From contig NZ_CP102355.1 of NCBI RefSeq assembly GCF_009696685.2, forward strand, positions 2,591,501 through 2,655,500: DNA of 64,000 bases, written 5' to 3'. This stretch comes from Paracoccus sp. SMMA_5_TC (GTDB lineage Bacteria > Pseudomonadota > Alphaproteobacteria > Rhodobacterales > Rhodobacteraceae). Below are positions 27,329 through 36,462 of this stretch, piece after piece. The notes under the pieces are model-generated. The model was not told the DNA's origin. It was given only the letters and a program-made list of their open reading frames with translations, and ran no database searches. Position 1 is the first letter of the stretch, and the number at the start of each line of letters is the position of its first letter. The position numbers and the translations under genes were made by a program.

Positions 27329-28474
27329 ATGGATTTCGCATTGAGCGAGGAACAGCAGGCCATCTTCGACATGGCACGGGATTTCGGGGCCGAACAGATC
27401 GCCCCCAATGCCCGCGCGTGGGAGGATCAGGGCACCATCCCCCGCGATCTGTGGCGCCAGGCCGCCGAACTGGGCTTTGGCGGGGTCTATGTCGACGAGG
27501 AATTCGGCGGCACCGGCCTGTCGCGGCTGGACGCCACCCTGGTGTTCGAGGCGCTGGCGATGTCCTGCCCCTCGGTCGGGTCTTTCCTGTCGATCCATAA
27601 CATGTGCGGCGGCATGATCGACAAGTTCGGCACGCCCGAGAACAAGGCCCGCTGGCTGCCCGATCTGTGCAGCATGCAGAAGGTGTTTTCCTATTGCCTG
27701 ACCGAACCCGGCTCGGGATCGGATGCGGCCGCTCTGCGCACCCGCGCCGAACGGGTGCCGGGGGGCTGGAAACTGAACGGCACCAAGGCCTTCATCTCGG
27801 GCGGCAGCTATTCGGACTGCTATCTGGTCATGGTGCGCACCGGCCAGGACGGGCCGCGCGGCATCTCGACCGTGGTGGTCGAGGCGGGCACACCCGGCCT
27901 CAGCTTCGGGGCGCTGGAGCACAAGATGGGCTGGAAGGCGCAACCGACCGCCCAGGTGCAGTTCGACGATTGCGTGATCCCCGAAGAAAACCTGATCGGC
28001 GAAGAGGGGCGCGGCTTTTCCTATGCCATGGCGGGGCTGGATGGCGGCCGGCTGAACATTTCGGCCGGCGCGCTGGGGGGCGCGCAGGCGGCGCTGGATG
28101 CGACCCTGCGCTATATGGGGGAACGGCGCGCCTTCGGCCAAAGCCTGGACCAGTTCCAGGCCCTGCAGTTCCGGCTGGCGGAGATGGAAACGGCGTTGCA
28201 GTCGGCGCGCATCTTCCTGCGCCAGGCCGCGTGGAAGCTGGATCACAAGACCGCCGATGCCACCAAGTTCTGTGCCATGGCCAAGCTGCTGGTGACCGAC
28301 CGTGCCTTCGAGGTCGCCAACCAATGCCTGCAACTGCACGGCGGCTATGGCTATCTGGCCGATTACGGCATCGAAAAGATCGTGCGCGACCTGCGCGTGC
28401 ATCAGATCCTGGAAGGCACCAATGAAATCATGCGGCTGATCGTCAGCCGCGCCCTGCTGGCCGAGAGGACGTGA
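27329..28474 (+). CDS. Acyl-CoA dehydrogenase (isobutyryl-CoA dehydrogenase type)
   Basis: This FAD enzyme of 381 residues probably oxidises isobutyryl-CoA to methacrylyl-CoA. It shows CLTEPGSGSDAAALRTRAE (FAD binding), GGRLNISAGALGGAQAAL and the catalytic glutamate in HQILEGTNEIMRLIVSR (about residue 367). The position of the glutamate near the C-terminus is that of short/branched-chain enzymes rather than isovaleryl-CoA dehydrogenase. AAGGGGGG precedes the ATG. It abuts the hydrolase gene with no spacer, and the neighbours mmsA and mmsB support valine breakdown. Confidence 0.92.
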   Translation: MDFALSEEQQAIFDMARDFGAEQIAPNARAWEDQGTIPRDLWRQAAELGFGGVYVDEEFGGTGLSRLDATLVFEALAMSCPSVGSFLSIHNMCGGMIDKFGTPENKARWLPDLCSMQKVFSYCLTEPGSGSDAAALRTRAERVPGGWKLNGTKAFISGGSYSDCYLVMVRTGQDGPRGISTVVVEAGTPGLSFGALEHKMGWKAQPTAQVQFDDCVIPEENLIGEEGRGFSYAMAGLDGGRLNISAGALGGAQAALDATLRYMGERRAFGQSLDQFQALQFRLAEMETALQSARIFLRQAAWKLDHKTADATKFCAMAKLLVTDRAFEVANQCLQLHGGYGYLADYGIEKIVRDLRVHQILEGTNEIMRLIVSRALLAERT

Positions 28475-29482
28475 ATGGCTGACATCACCACCCGCAAGGA
28501 CCGCAAGGCCGGTCGCATTACCTTCAGCCGCCCGCAGGCACTGAATGCGCTGAGCCATGACATGGCGCTGGCCATCGATGCGGCGCTGTGCGCCTGGCGC
28601 GACGATCCGCAGGTGGCACTGGTCATCATCGACGCCCAGGGCGACCGAGCCTTTTGCTCGGGCGGGGATATCGCGGCGGTCTATCGCGCGGGGCTGGCCG
28701 GCGATCACGCCGTCGGCCAGGCCTTCTTTGCCGACGAATACCGTATGAATGCGCGCATCGCCGAATTTCCCAAGCCCATCGTCGCCTTCATGCAGGGCTT
28801 TGTCATGGGCGGCGGCGTCGGCGTCGGCGGTCACGCCAGCCATCGCATTGTCGGCGACAGCACCCAGATTGCCATGCCCGAATGCGGAATCGGCCTGATC
28901 CCGGATGTGGGCGGCAGCTGGCTGCTGGCGCGGGCACCGGGACATGCCGGCGAATATCTGGGTTTGACCGGGGCGCGCATGGGTCCGGGCGATGCGATTC
29001 ATGCAGGCTTTGCCGATGTGTATCTTCCCGAAGCCGAATGGGCCGAGCTGATCGACCGGCTGGCCGAAACCGCCGATCTGTCGCTGATCCAGGGCCGAGC
29101 CGCGCCCGCGGCACCGCTTGCACAGCTGGACCTGGCGCCCTTTGCCGCCGACAGCGTCGATGAGATCATTGCCAGGCTGACCGAACGCGGCGACGAGGCC
29201 GCGCTGAAGCCGCTGCGGCGCAATTCGCCCCTGTCGATGGCCGCGACGCTGGCCCTGGTGCGGGCGGCACGTCAGGACAGCGACCTGCGCCAAAGCCTGT
29301 CGCGCGAACTGCGCTTTACCGCCCGTGCCACAGCCGAAAGCGATTTCCTGGAAGGCGTCCGGGCGCAGCTGATCGACAAGGACCGCAACCCGAAATGGTC
29401 CGCCGACGCCAGCCCCGCACATGTCGCGGCCATGCTGGCGCCGCTGGCCAATGCCGAAATCAGATGGGAGGAATGCGCATGA
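28475..29482 (+). CDS. 3-hydroxyisobutyryl-CoA hydrolase
   Basis: The 335-residue crotonase-fold protein is the hydrolase (HIBCH) rather than a hydratase: FMQGFVMGGGVGVGGHASH, the catalytic glutamate in MPECGIGLIPDVGGSW and the late DFLEGVRAQLIDKDRNPKW are diagnostic, as is the length of about 340. It frees 3-hydroxyisobutyrate from CoA so that MmsB can oxidise it, avoiding toxic methacrylyl-CoA build-up. Its ATG directly follows the dehydrogenase stop, and its stop overlaps mmsB by ATGA. Confidence 0.92.
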   Translation: MADITTRKDRKAGRITFSRPQALNALSHDMALAIDAALCAWRDDPQVALVIIDAQGDRAFCSGGDIAAVYRAGLAGDHAVGQAFFADEYRMNARIAEFPKPIVAFMQGFVMGGGVGVGGHASHRIVGDSTQIAMPECGIGLIPDVGGSWLLARAPGHAGEYLGLTGARMGPGDAIHAGFADVYLPEAEWAELIDRLAETADLSLIQGRAAPAAPLAQLDLAPFAADSVDEIIARLTERGDEAALKPLRRNSPLSMAATLALVRAARQDSDLRQSLSRELRFTARATAESDFLEGVRAQLIDKDRNPKWSADASPAHVAAMLAPLANAEIRWEECA

Positions 29483-30354
29483 AGATCGGTTTCATCGGAT
29501 TGGGCAACATGGGCGGGCCGATGGCCGCCAATCTGGCCAAGGCCGGCCATCAGGTCACCGGCTTCGACCTGGCGGCACCGATGCCGCAGGGCGTCACCCC
29601 GGCCGCCAGCGCGGCAGAGGCGGCGCAAGGCGCCGAGGTCGTCATCACCATGCTGCCCAATGGCGCCATCCTGCGCAGCGTCGCGGACGAATTGATCCCC
29701 GCCATGGCGCCCGGTGCGGTGCTGTGCGACTGCTCGACCGTCGATGTCGACAGCGCGCGCACGGTGGCGGCGCAGGCCCGCGGCGCCGGCCTGGGCGCGC
29801 TGGATGCGCCGGTTTCGGGCGGGGTGACGGGCGCGGCGGCGGGCACGCTGACCTTCATGGTCGGCGGCGACGCCGATGCCTTTGACAGGGTGCGACCGCT
29901 TTTCGAGATCATGGGACAAAAGGCCGTGCATTGCGGCGATTCCGGCGCCGGTCAGGCCGCCAAGATCTGCAACAACATGATCCTGGGCGTCACCATGATC
30001 GCCACCTGCGAAGCCTTTGCCCTGGCCGACAAGCTGGGATTGGACCGGCAGAAGATGTTCGACGTGGTCTCGACCTCGTCCGGCTACAGCTGGAGCATGA
30101 ACGCCTATTGCCCCGCGCCGGGCGTCGGTCCAAAGTCGCCCGCCGACAACGATTACAAGCCGGGATTTGCGGCCGAGCTGATGCTGAAGGATCTTCGGCT
30201 AAGCCAGCAGGCGGCCGCCGCAGTCGATGCCGATACGCCGATGGGCGAACTTGCAAGCCGGCTTTACGCCAGTTTTGTCGAGGAAGAGGACGGGCGTGGG
30301 CGCGATTTCTCGGCCATGTTGCCCCGATTTGAAAAGAGGCACCGCACCGGCTGA
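29479..30354 (+). CDS. mmsB: 3-hydroxyisobutyrate dehydrogenase
   Basis: MmsB oxidises 3-hydroxyisobutyrate to methylmalonate semialdehyde, the substrate of MmsA at the head of the operon. The 291-residue protein has the Rossmann motif GFIGLGNMGGPMAANLAKAG, the substrate-binding DAPVSGGVTGAAAGTLTFM and the catalytic lysine in GAGQAAKICNNMILG (about residue 169). GGGAGGAAT precedes the start, which lies in the hydrolase stop (ATGA). The gene is followed at once by an 18-bp tandem repeat. Confidence 0.94.
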   Translation: MKIGFIGLGNMGGPMAANLAKAGHQVTGFDLAAPMPQGVTPAASAAEAAQGAEVVITMLPNGAILRSVADELIPAMAPGAVLCDCSTVDVDSARTVAAQARGAGLGALDAPVSGGVTGAAAGTLTFMVGGDADAFDRVRPLFEIMGQKAVHCGDSGAGQAAKICNNMILGVTMIATCEAFALADKLGLDRQKMFDVVSTSSGYSWSMNAYCPAPGVGPKSPADNDYKPGFAAELMLKDLRLSQQAAAAVDADTPMGELASRLYASFVEEEDGRGRDFSAMLPRFEKRHRTG

Positions 30355-30422
30355 CATCAGAGGGCGCGCTGCCATCAGAGGGCGCGCTGCCATCAGAGGG
30401 CGCGCTGCCATCAGAGGGCGCG
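30355..30422 (+). repeat. 18-bp tandem repeat, 3.8 copies
   Basis: The unit CATCAGAGGGCGCGCTGC is repeated three times exactly and a fourth time for 14 bases. It starts on the base after the mmsB stop codon. Copies are identical, so the array is recent or prone to slippage. The period is a multiple of three, which keeps artificial reading frames open on both strands. Confidence 0.95.
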
Positions 30423-30462
30423 ACCGGGCCTGACAGGAAATCAGGGTCATAAATTTTTCATG

Positions 30463-30494
30463 AACACCGGATCCCGAGCCCGGGTTCCGGTGTT
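30463..30494 (+). terminator. Hairpin, likely terminator of the valine operon
   Basis: AACACCGGA and TCCGGTGTT enclose an inner CCCG/CGGG pairing to give a stem of about 13 pairs, 108 bases past mmsB. The following sequence TATCATTTATC is T-rich but not a clean run, so efficiency is uncertain. Confidence 0.55.
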
Positions 30495-30530
30495 TATCAT
30501 TTATCAATCTGCCTGTGTCAGGCTGTCGTC

Positions 30531-30833
30531 ATGTTGCGCCTTGGTTCTGTTCTGATTCTGATCCTGTTGATTGCCCAGCCTGCGACGCTTGGGCAGGCAG
30601 GCAGCCATGGCAGCGCCGACCCCGACACAGCAGCAATCGCAGCGCCCCTGCGGATCGGCGAGCGGCTGGACGCGCAGCGTCTGCACAAGGTCACGCGGCC
30701 GGGTCTTTACGGCATGAGCCATCCCCCTCCGGGAAGCCGATACGGTATCATCGACGGCCGCTTGATCCGATACGATCCGGAAAGCGAAACGGTGCTGTCG
30801 ATCATTCGCCAGATCGACCGTATCCTCGACTGA
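30531..30833 (+). CDS. Small secreted protein, unknown
   Basis: The 100-residue product begins with a clear signal peptide (about residues 1-24, core GSVLILILLIAQPATL). The mature part contains VTRPGLYGMSHPPPGSRYGI and ends GRLIRYDPESETVLSIIRQI, reminiscent of the C-terminal tail of RcnB-like and related periplasmic proteins. No metal-binding cluster is evident. It stands between the valine operon and the convergent recN, ending seven bases from the recN stop. No strong ribosome site is visible. Confidence 0.7.
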   Translation: MLRLGSVLILILLIAQPATLGQAGSHGSADPDTAAIAAPLRIGERLDAQRLHKVTRPGLYGMSHPPPGSRYGIIDGRLIRYDPESETVLSIIRQIDRILD

Positions 30834-30839
30834 TGCGGC

Positions 30840-32486
30840 CTATCCCTGCAGCAGCGCTCGGGCCGCCTCACGCGCAGCAGGGGTGATCGCCTCTCCCGAA
30901 AGCATGCGCGCGATTTCCTGCACCCTTTGATCCGGATCCAGAGCCGCCACGCAGGATGTGGTCATGTCGTTGCGGATCGACTTCGACACCCGGAAATGAT
31001 GCCCACCCAACGCGGCCACCTGCGGGCTGTGGGTTACGACGAGCACTTGCGCGCCTTCGGCCAGGCGCGCCAGTCGTCTGCCGACGGCATCGGCGGTGGC
31101 TCCGCCCACCCCCCGGTCGATCTCGTCGAAGATCAGGGTCAGCGCATCATTTCCCCGCGCCAGGCAGACCTTGAGCGCGAGAAGAAAGCGCGACAGCTCG
31201 CCGCCCGAGGCGATGCGATCCAGCGGCCCGGCCGGTGCGCCGGGATTGGTGGCGACGGTAAAGGTGACCGCATCCTGGCCTTCGGGTCCGGGCTCGGCGG
31301 CGCTGACGAGGGTTTGGAAAACCGCCCGCTCCATCTTCAGCGGCGCAAGCTCGGCGGCCATCGCGGCATCGAGCCGCTTGGCCGCCGTGGCGCGCTGGCG
31401 GCTGACCGCGTCGGCCTCGGCCTGATATTCCAGATCGGCCTGGGCTACGGCCTGCTGCAGGCGCGCCAGATCGGCTTCGCCGGCATCTATCCGCAGCAGA
31501 CGTTCGCGCAGCCGATCGGCCAGACCCGCCAGATCGTCGGCCAGCACATCATGCTTGCGTGCCAAGGCCCGCAGCGCGAACAGCCGCTCTTCGGTTGCTT
31601 CAAGATCGCGAGGATCGAATTCCATCGCCTCGAGCGCGGCTTCCACCCCCGAGCTTGCCTCGCCCAATTCGATCAAGGCCCGCTGCAGCGCCGCCACCGG
31701 CGCCTCGAGCCGGCCCTCGGCGCGGTCGGCAGCGGCTTCGAGCCAGCGCACCGCATCCAGCATTGCGCCCTCTGCACCGTCACTACCCAAGGCCTGCGCC
31801 GCACGGGCAACGTCGGCGCGGATACGTTCTGCCGCCTGCATGCTGCGCCGGGCGCTGTCCAGCGCGGCCTCTTCACCGGGTTGCGGCGCCAGCTTGTCCA
31901 GTTCGGCAACGGCGTGGCGCAGAAAATCCTCTTCCTGACGGGCGGCGGCAAGCGCGGCCTCGGCCGCCTCGAGCGCGGTGCGGGCCTCGCGCCGGGCGGC
32001 CCAGGCCTGGCGCAGCGCCGTCAGGTCCAGCCCGGCAAAGGCATCCAGCAATTGCCGATGACCGCGCGGATTGAGCAAACCGCGATCGTCGTGCTGGCCA
32101 TGCAGTTCGACCAGCGTTTCCGAAAGCTGCCGCAGCACCTCGCCCGAAGCGCGGCGATCGTTGATCCAGCCGGTCTTGCGACCATCACCGCCGTTCACGC
32201 GCCTCAGGATCAGTTCGTCCCCCGAAAGCGCGAACCCGGCCTGGGACAGGATATCGCGGGCCGGATGTCGGTCGGGCAACTCGAACACGGCCGTCACCTC
32301 GCCCTGCGCAGCGCCTGCACGCACCAGATCGGCGCGGCCACGCCAGCCCAGCACAAAGCCCAGACAGTCCAGCAGAATGGATTTGCCGGCGCCGGTTTCG
32401 CCCGTCAGCACGTTCAGGCCCGGCCGGAAATCAAGCTCCAGCCGGTCGATCAGCAGCATGTCGCGGATGTCGAGATGCCGCAGCAT
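30840..32486 (-). CDS. recN: DNA repair protein RecN
   Basis: RecN is an SMC-like ATPase that helps repair double-strand breaks. The 548-residue protein has Walker A GETGAGKSILLDCLGF (about residues 29-44), two long coiled-coil arms rich in Ala, Arg and Glu, and the C-terminal ABC half with GGELSRFLLALKVCL and VLVVTHSPQVAALGG. It starts six bases after bamD and ends the leftward division and envelope block. No LexA box was noticed upstream; it seems to depend on transcription from bamD. Confidence 0.95.
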   Translation of the reverse strand: MLRHLDIRDMLLIDRLELDFRPGLNVLTGETGAGKSILLDCLGFVLGWRGRADLVRAGAAQGEVTAVFELPDRHPARDILSQAGFALSGDELILRRVNGGDGRKTGWINDRRASGEVLRQLSETLVELHGQHDDRGLLNPRGHRQLLDAFAGLDLTALRQAWAARREARTALEAAEAALAAARQEEDFLRHAVAELDKLAPQPGEEAALDSARRSMQAAERIRADVARAAQALGSDGAEGAMLDAVRWLEAAADRAEGRLEAPVAALQRALIELGEASSGVEAALEAMEFDPRDLEATEERLFALRALARKHDVLADDLAGLADRLRERLLRIDAGEADLARLQQAVAQADLEYQAEADAVSRQRATAAKRLDAAMAAELAPLKMERAVFQTLVSAAEPGPEGQDAVTFTVATNPGAPAGPLDRIASGGELSRFLLALKVCLARGNDALTLIFDEIDRGVGGATADAVGRRLARLAEGAQVLVVTHSPQVAALGGHHFRVSKSIRNDMTTSCVAALDPDQRVQEIARMLSGEAITPAAREAARALLQG

Positions 32487-32492
32487 CGGCGA

Positions 32493-33335
32493 TCAAAGCC
32501 ACTTGCCCTGGATCACCTGGCGATAGACATTGGTCAGCCAGCTGTTGCCGCGCGCCTCGGGCTTCAGGCCCTGGCCGCGCAGCTGCGCATAGGCATCCTC
32601 GTAGAAAGGCGAGGACTGGAAGTTGTGGCCCAGGATCGCCCCGGCTGTCTGCGCCTGATCGTTCAACCCCAGCGCCAGATAGGCTTCGACAAGGCGCATG
32701 AGCGCCTCGGGCGTGTGGCTGGTGGTCTGGAACTCCTCGACCACCACACGGAAGCGATTGATGGCGGCGGTGTAATGGCCGCGCTTGAGATAGTAGCGGC
32801 CGATTTCCATTTCCTTGGCCGCAAGATGGTCGAATGCCAGATCGAACTTCAGGATCGAGGAGCGCGCATATTCCGTATCCGGATATTGCTCGATGACCTC
32901 GCGCAGGGCCTGCAACGCCTGGAAGGTCAGGCCCTGGTCGCGGCCAACCTCGTCAATCTGATCGTAGTAGGACAGGGCCAGCAGATACTTGGCATAGGCC
33001 GCATCCTCGTCACCGGGATAGGTATCGATGAAACGCTGCGCCGCGCCGCGCGCCTCTTCGTAATTGCGGGCGCGATGCAGGGAATAGGCTTGCATGATCA
33101 AGGCGCGCTTGGCCCATTCGGAATAGGGGTAAAGCCGCTCGACCTCGGAAAAATACCTGATCGCTTCCTTGGGTTTGCGCGCATTCTCAAGTTCGTATTC
33201 GCCGCGCTTGTAAATCTGTTCGGCGGTAAAGCTTTCCAGCGAATCGTTCGCCGAGGTGCCGCCGCCACCACAAGCAGCCAAAAGGCCGACCGACAGCACA
33301 GCCGCGACCAAGGAACCCGATCTGATGCCTGTCAT
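32493..33335 (-). CDS. bamD: Outer membrane assembly lipoprotein BamD
   Basis: BamD is an essential part of the complex that inserts beta-barrel proteins. The 280-residue precursor has a lipoprotein signal with lipobox LLAAC (Cys22) followed by Gly, and five TPR-like repeats, for example AEQIYKRGEYELENARKPKEA and LQALREVIEQYPDTEYARSS. The ATG at 33335 is chosen because the signal peptide begins there; the longer open frame is not. It is immediately before recN and 129 bases after lpxC, in the normal Rhodobacterales order. Confidence 0.95.
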   Translation of the reverse strand: MTGIRSGSLVAAVLSVGLLAACGGGGTSANDSLESFTAEQIYKRGEYELENARKPKEAIRYFSEVERLYPYSEWAKRALIMQAYSLHRARNYEEARGAAQRFIDTYPGDEDAAYAKYLLALSYYDQIDEVGRDQGLTFQALQALREVIEQYPDTEYARSSILKFDLAFDHLAAKEMEIGRYYLKRGHYTAAINRFRVVVEEFQTTSHTPEALMRLVEAYLALGLNDQAQTAGAILGHNFQSSPFYEDAYAQLRGQGLKPEARGNSWLTNVYRQVIQGKWL

Positions 33336-33464
33336 ACCAACCCTGCCCGTCACGATTCTGTCCCGCCGCAAGGCGCAAGAGCCGCGCAGCCCGGTCGTCC
33401 TAGCATAGAAAAACGGGCTGCGCAAAATGCCAAAACCGCAAAAAAGCGCGCAATCGCGTCACGG

Positions 33465-34403
33465 TCAGGCGACCGCCAACTGACGTTGCTGACCGCGCAG
33501 CGCAGGGTCGGAAAACACGCCCGCCCCTGGCAGAGCGCGCTCCATCGCCGGGGTCAGGGTCTGCCATTCCCAGGCATCAGGCTGGGAGAAAAGCGCCCGC
33601 AGCAGCTTGTTGGTCAGCGCGTGACCGGCGCGGTGACCGGTATATCGCGCCAGAAGCGGCGCTCCGGCCAGGGCAAGATCGCCCACCGCATCCAGCATCT
33701 TGTGCCGCACGGCCTCATCGCGATGGCGCAAGCCGCCGGGGGACAGCACCTTGTCGCCATCGACCACCACCGCATTGAGATAGGTGCCGCCCAGGGCCAG
33801 CCCGTTCTGCTGCATGTGAACGACATCGGCTTGTCGGCAGAACGTGCGGCTGTCCATCAGCTCATGGACAAAGCTGCCATTCGCCATGTCCAGATATTTT
33901 TCCTGATGGCCGATAGCCGCGTCCGCGAAACTGATGTCGAAATGGATTTCCAGGTGGTCCGCAGGGGAAAGGCGCGCGAAAGCCTCGCCATTTTGAACCT
34001 CGACCTCGCGCAGGACGCGGATTGCCCGCAGCGGAGCCTGGGAATAGCGACGCAATCCCGCCTGCAGGATACCCTGAACGAATGGCGCGGCCGAACCGTC
34101 CAGGATCGGAACTTCGGGACCGTTCACTTCGACGATGGCATTGTGAATGCCGGTTCCGGCCAAGGCGGCCATGACATGTTCGACCGTCGAAACGGTCGCC
34201 CCCTGGCCATTGTCCAGAAGGGTGCAAAGCTGCGACGGCGTCACCCGATCCCACAAGGCCGGGATTCGTGCGCCGCCCAGATCGGTGCGCACAAAGACGA
34301 TGCCATGATCGGCCGGCGCCGGCAAAATCGCCAGACGCACGGCCGCGCCCGAGTGCAGCCCGACGCCGCGGAACTGGGCTTTCTGTGCGATGGTGGTCTG
34401 CAT
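33465..34403 (-). CDS. lpxC: UDP-3-O-acyl-N-acetylglucosamine deacetylase
   Basis: LpxC catalyses the committed step of lipid A synthesis with a catalytic zinc. The 312-residue protein shows the zinc and catalytic residues: VEHVMAALAGTGIHNA (His about 78), HKMLDAVGDLALAG (His and Asp) and GHRAGHALTNKLLRAL (catalytic His). RGVGLHSG at the N-terminus is conserved. Length matches the family. It lies 226 bases downstream of ftsZ, separated by a terminator, so it probably has its own promoter in the AT-rich stretch at about 34440-34510. Confidence 0.96.
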   Translation of the reverse strand: MQTTIAQKAQFRGVGLHSGAAVRLAILPAPADHGIVFVRTDLGGARIPALWDRVTPSQLCTLLDNGQGATVSTVEHVMAALAGTGIHNAIVEVNGPEVPILDGSAAPFVQGILQAGLRRYSQAPLRAIRVLREVEVQNGEAFARLSPADHLEIHFDISFADAAIGHQEKYLDMANGSFVHELMDSRTFCRQADVVHMQQNGLALGGTYLNAVVVDGDKVLSPGGLRHRDEAVRHKMLDAVGDLALAGAPLLARYTGHRAGHALTNKLLRALFSQPDAWEWQTLTPAMERALPGAGVFSDPALRGQQRQLAVA

Positions 34404-34572
34404 GGTCTGGCCTGCGATAACTGTTCAAGACGAAAGGGGATTCCCCGTTACTGTCCGAGTTAGGCACGCCCCGCGCCCACCACAATTAACGATTTGTAAC
34501 GACCTGAAACAAACGCCCGGCGCCGGACGACCCTTGGCGCCCCGATTTTCCAACCCTTTGTGTATAAACAGG

Positions 34573-34598
34573 AAAAGGCCCGCGTCAGCGGACCTTTT
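34573..34598 (-). terminator. Terminator of ftsZ (symmetrical hairpin)
   Basis: On the minus strand AAAAGGTCCGC, loop TGAC, GCGGGCCTTTT forms an 11-pair stem with a G-T pair; its own ends supply the T-run. It lies 32 bases after the ftsZ stop. Confidence 0.88.
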
Positions 34599-34629
34599 CA
34601 ATCATTGCGCGCACAGAGTTGTGATCTGG

Positions 34630-36243
34630 CTAGTTCGCTTGCCGGCGCAGGAATGCCGGGATTTCCACATTCTCGCCCGCGCGATCAGGGCTGGCCAGAT
34701 CGTCGAACCCGGCATCCAGCCCGTTGCGGCTGCGGGCAGCGACCCTTTCGCTGACGCGTTCAGCGATGGTGGATGCCGCGGGCTTTTCCGCCGGTTCGGC
34801 ATGACCGGAAATCCGCTCGAGCATCCGGCTAAGTCCGCCCATGCGGCCATGAGGCCGCGCGGGTTCGGGTTGCGGCGCTGCGGTGCGCTGCTGCGCCGCT
34901 GCCGCGCGCTCGGGCGCCTTGGCTACGGCGGCGCTCAGACGCTGCATCACCGCGTCCGAGGGCGTGCCAGCCGGCGCCTGGGCGGTTCGGGTGGGGGCCA
35001 CGAAACCGCTGGCATCGTTGTTCAGCGTATCGCGGGCCGGTGCAAGGGCGCTGGGTTGGCGCAGTTCGGGCTGATAGGCCGGGCGCGGCATCTCGTCATC
35101 CTCGAACCGGGCGGCGGGTTGCGGACGCACGGCTGCGGCAGGCTGCGGCGCTGCTTCGACGGGCGAACGGCGCGGCGGCACCGGCAGGTCATCCTCGACC
35201 TTGCTGTGGCTCAAGGGCGTCTGGGTCAAAGGCTCGCGCATCCCGCGGCGAGGCGCCGGAACCTCGGCGGCCGCGGCGTCGATTCCGGTCGCCACCACCG
35301 AAACCCGGATGGTGCCTTCCATGGACGGATCCAGGGTCGAACCGACGATGATATTGGCGTCGGGATCGACCTTCTCGCGGATCTTTTCCGCAGCCTCGTC
35401 CATCTCGAACAGGGTCAGGTCGTAACCGCCGGTGATGTTGATCAGAACACCCTTGGCGCCGTTCAGGCTGATTTCGTCCAGCAGCGGGTTCGCGATCGCC
35501 TTTTCGGCCGCCTGCACGGCGCGGTTTTCGCCCGAGGCTTCGCCCGTGCCCATCATCGCCTTGCCCATCTCGTCCATGACTGCGCGCACATCGGCAAAGT
35601 CGAGGTTGATCAGGCCGGGCCGAACCATCAGATCAGTCACGCCCTTGACGCCCTGGTAAAGCACGTCGTCGGCCATGGCGAAAGCTTCGGTGAAGGTGGT
35701 CTTTTCGTTGGCGAGGCGGAACAGGTTCTGGTTGGGAATGATGATCAGGGTATCGACGACCTTTTGCAGCGCCTCGACGCCTTCTTCGGCCTGGCGCATG
35801 CGCTTGCTGCCCTCGAACTGGAAGGGCTTGGTGACGACGCCGACGGTCAGGATGCCCATTTCACGCGCAGCCTGGGCAATGATCGGGGCGGCGCCGGTGC
35901 CGGTGCCGCCGCCCATGCCGGCGGTAATGAAGCACATATGCGCACCCATCAGGTGATCGACGATATCCTCGATCGTCTCCTCGGCCGCCTTGGCGCCGAT
36001 GGCGGGCTTGGCACCGGCACCAAGGCCCTCAGTGACCTTGGGACCGATCTGGATGCGATGTTCGGCCTTGGACGATTGCAGCGCCTGGGCGTCGGTGTTC
36101 GCCACCACGAACTCGACACCCTCGAGCTGCTTTTCGATCATGTTGTTGACCGCATTGCCGCCCGCGCCGCCGACGCCGAAGACGGTGATCCGCGGCTTCA
36201 GTTCCTGGTCATCGTTCAGCATCAGATGGATCTGCCGTTCCAT
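34630..36243 (-). CDS. ftsZ: Cell division protein FtsZ
   Basis: FtsZ is the tubulin-like GTPase that forms the division ring. The 537-residue protein has the signature [17 protein letters not shown] (about residues 104-120), the N-terminal [16 protein letters not shown], and the T7 loop [11 protein letters not shown] with catalytic Asp. After the core at about residue 320 comes a long Pro/Ala/Gln-rich linker of about 200 residues, as usual in alphaproteobacteria, and the C-terminal peptide [12 protein letters not shown] that binds FtsA. The ATG at 36243 gives the family start. It is separated from ftsA by 219 bases containing a perfect palindrome. Confidence 0.97.
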   Translation of the reverse strand: MERQIHLMLNDDQELKPRITVFGVGGAGGNAVNNMIEKQLEGVEFVVANTDAQALQSSKAEHRIQIGPKVTEGLGAGAKPAIGAKAAEETIEDIVDHLMGAHMCFITAGMGGGTGTGAAPIIAQAAREMGILTVGVVTKPFQFEGSKRMRQAEEGVEALQKVVDTLIIIPNQNLFRLANEKTTFTEAFAMADDVLYQGVKGVTDLMVRPGLINLDFADVRAVMDEMGKAMMGTGEASGENRAVQAAEKAIANPLLDEISLNGAKGVLINITGGYDLTLFEMDEAAEKIREKVDPDANIIVGSTLDPSMEGTIRVSVVATGIDAAAAEVPAPRRGMREPLTQTPLSHSKVEDDLPVPPRRSPVEAAPQPAAAVRPQPAARFEDDEMPRPAYQPELRQPSALAPARDTLNNDASGFVAPTRTAQAPAGTPSDAVMQRLSAAVAKAPERAAAAQQRTAAPQPEPARPHGRMGGLSRMLERISGHAEPAEKPAASTIAERVSERVAARSRNGLDAGFDDLASPDRAGENVEIPAFLRRQAN

Positions 36244-36415
36244 GTTTCGCCTGCCTTGTATGTTGCGCCGGACCTGCGCCGTGTCCGGTCGAATCCCCGT
36301 ATTTGCCAAGCCTAACCAGATTCTCGGCAAGCGTCACCCGAAAAACACAGTCGTTCCACCAAATATGGCGGTGCCAATCGGCAGTTTCGGCGGCATCTTG
36401 CCCATTGCGCTGCAT

Positions 36416-36441
36416 GTGGTGGAAATATGGATTTCCACCAC
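36416..36441 (-). promoter_or_regulatory. Perfect hairpin between ftsA and ftsZ
   Basis: On the minus strand, GTGGTGGAAAT, loop CCAT, ATTTCCACCAC: an 11-pair perfect stem 21 bases past the ftsA stop and about 170 bases before ftsZ. No T-run follows. It may tune read-through or message stability so that FtsZ is made in excess over FtsA. Confidence 0.6.
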
Positions 36442-36462
36442 CTGATGCGGCCCCGCAAGCGC

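Noticed and set aside
30199..30507. Minus-strand frame with a repeated RPLMAA motif
   Set aside because: The protein repeat is only the translation of the 18-bp tandem repeat, antisense to the end of mmsB.
30927..34463. 1178-codon open frame on the plus strand
   Set aside because: It is antisense to recN, bamD and lpxC, which are all clearly real. Low-complexity His/Gln/Arg/Gly-rich translation marks it as a shadow.
34486..34502. Possible CtrA site (TTAA-N7-TTAA) before lpxC
   Set aside because: The sequence reads TTAACGATTTGTAAC; spacing and second half site do not match the consensus closely enough.
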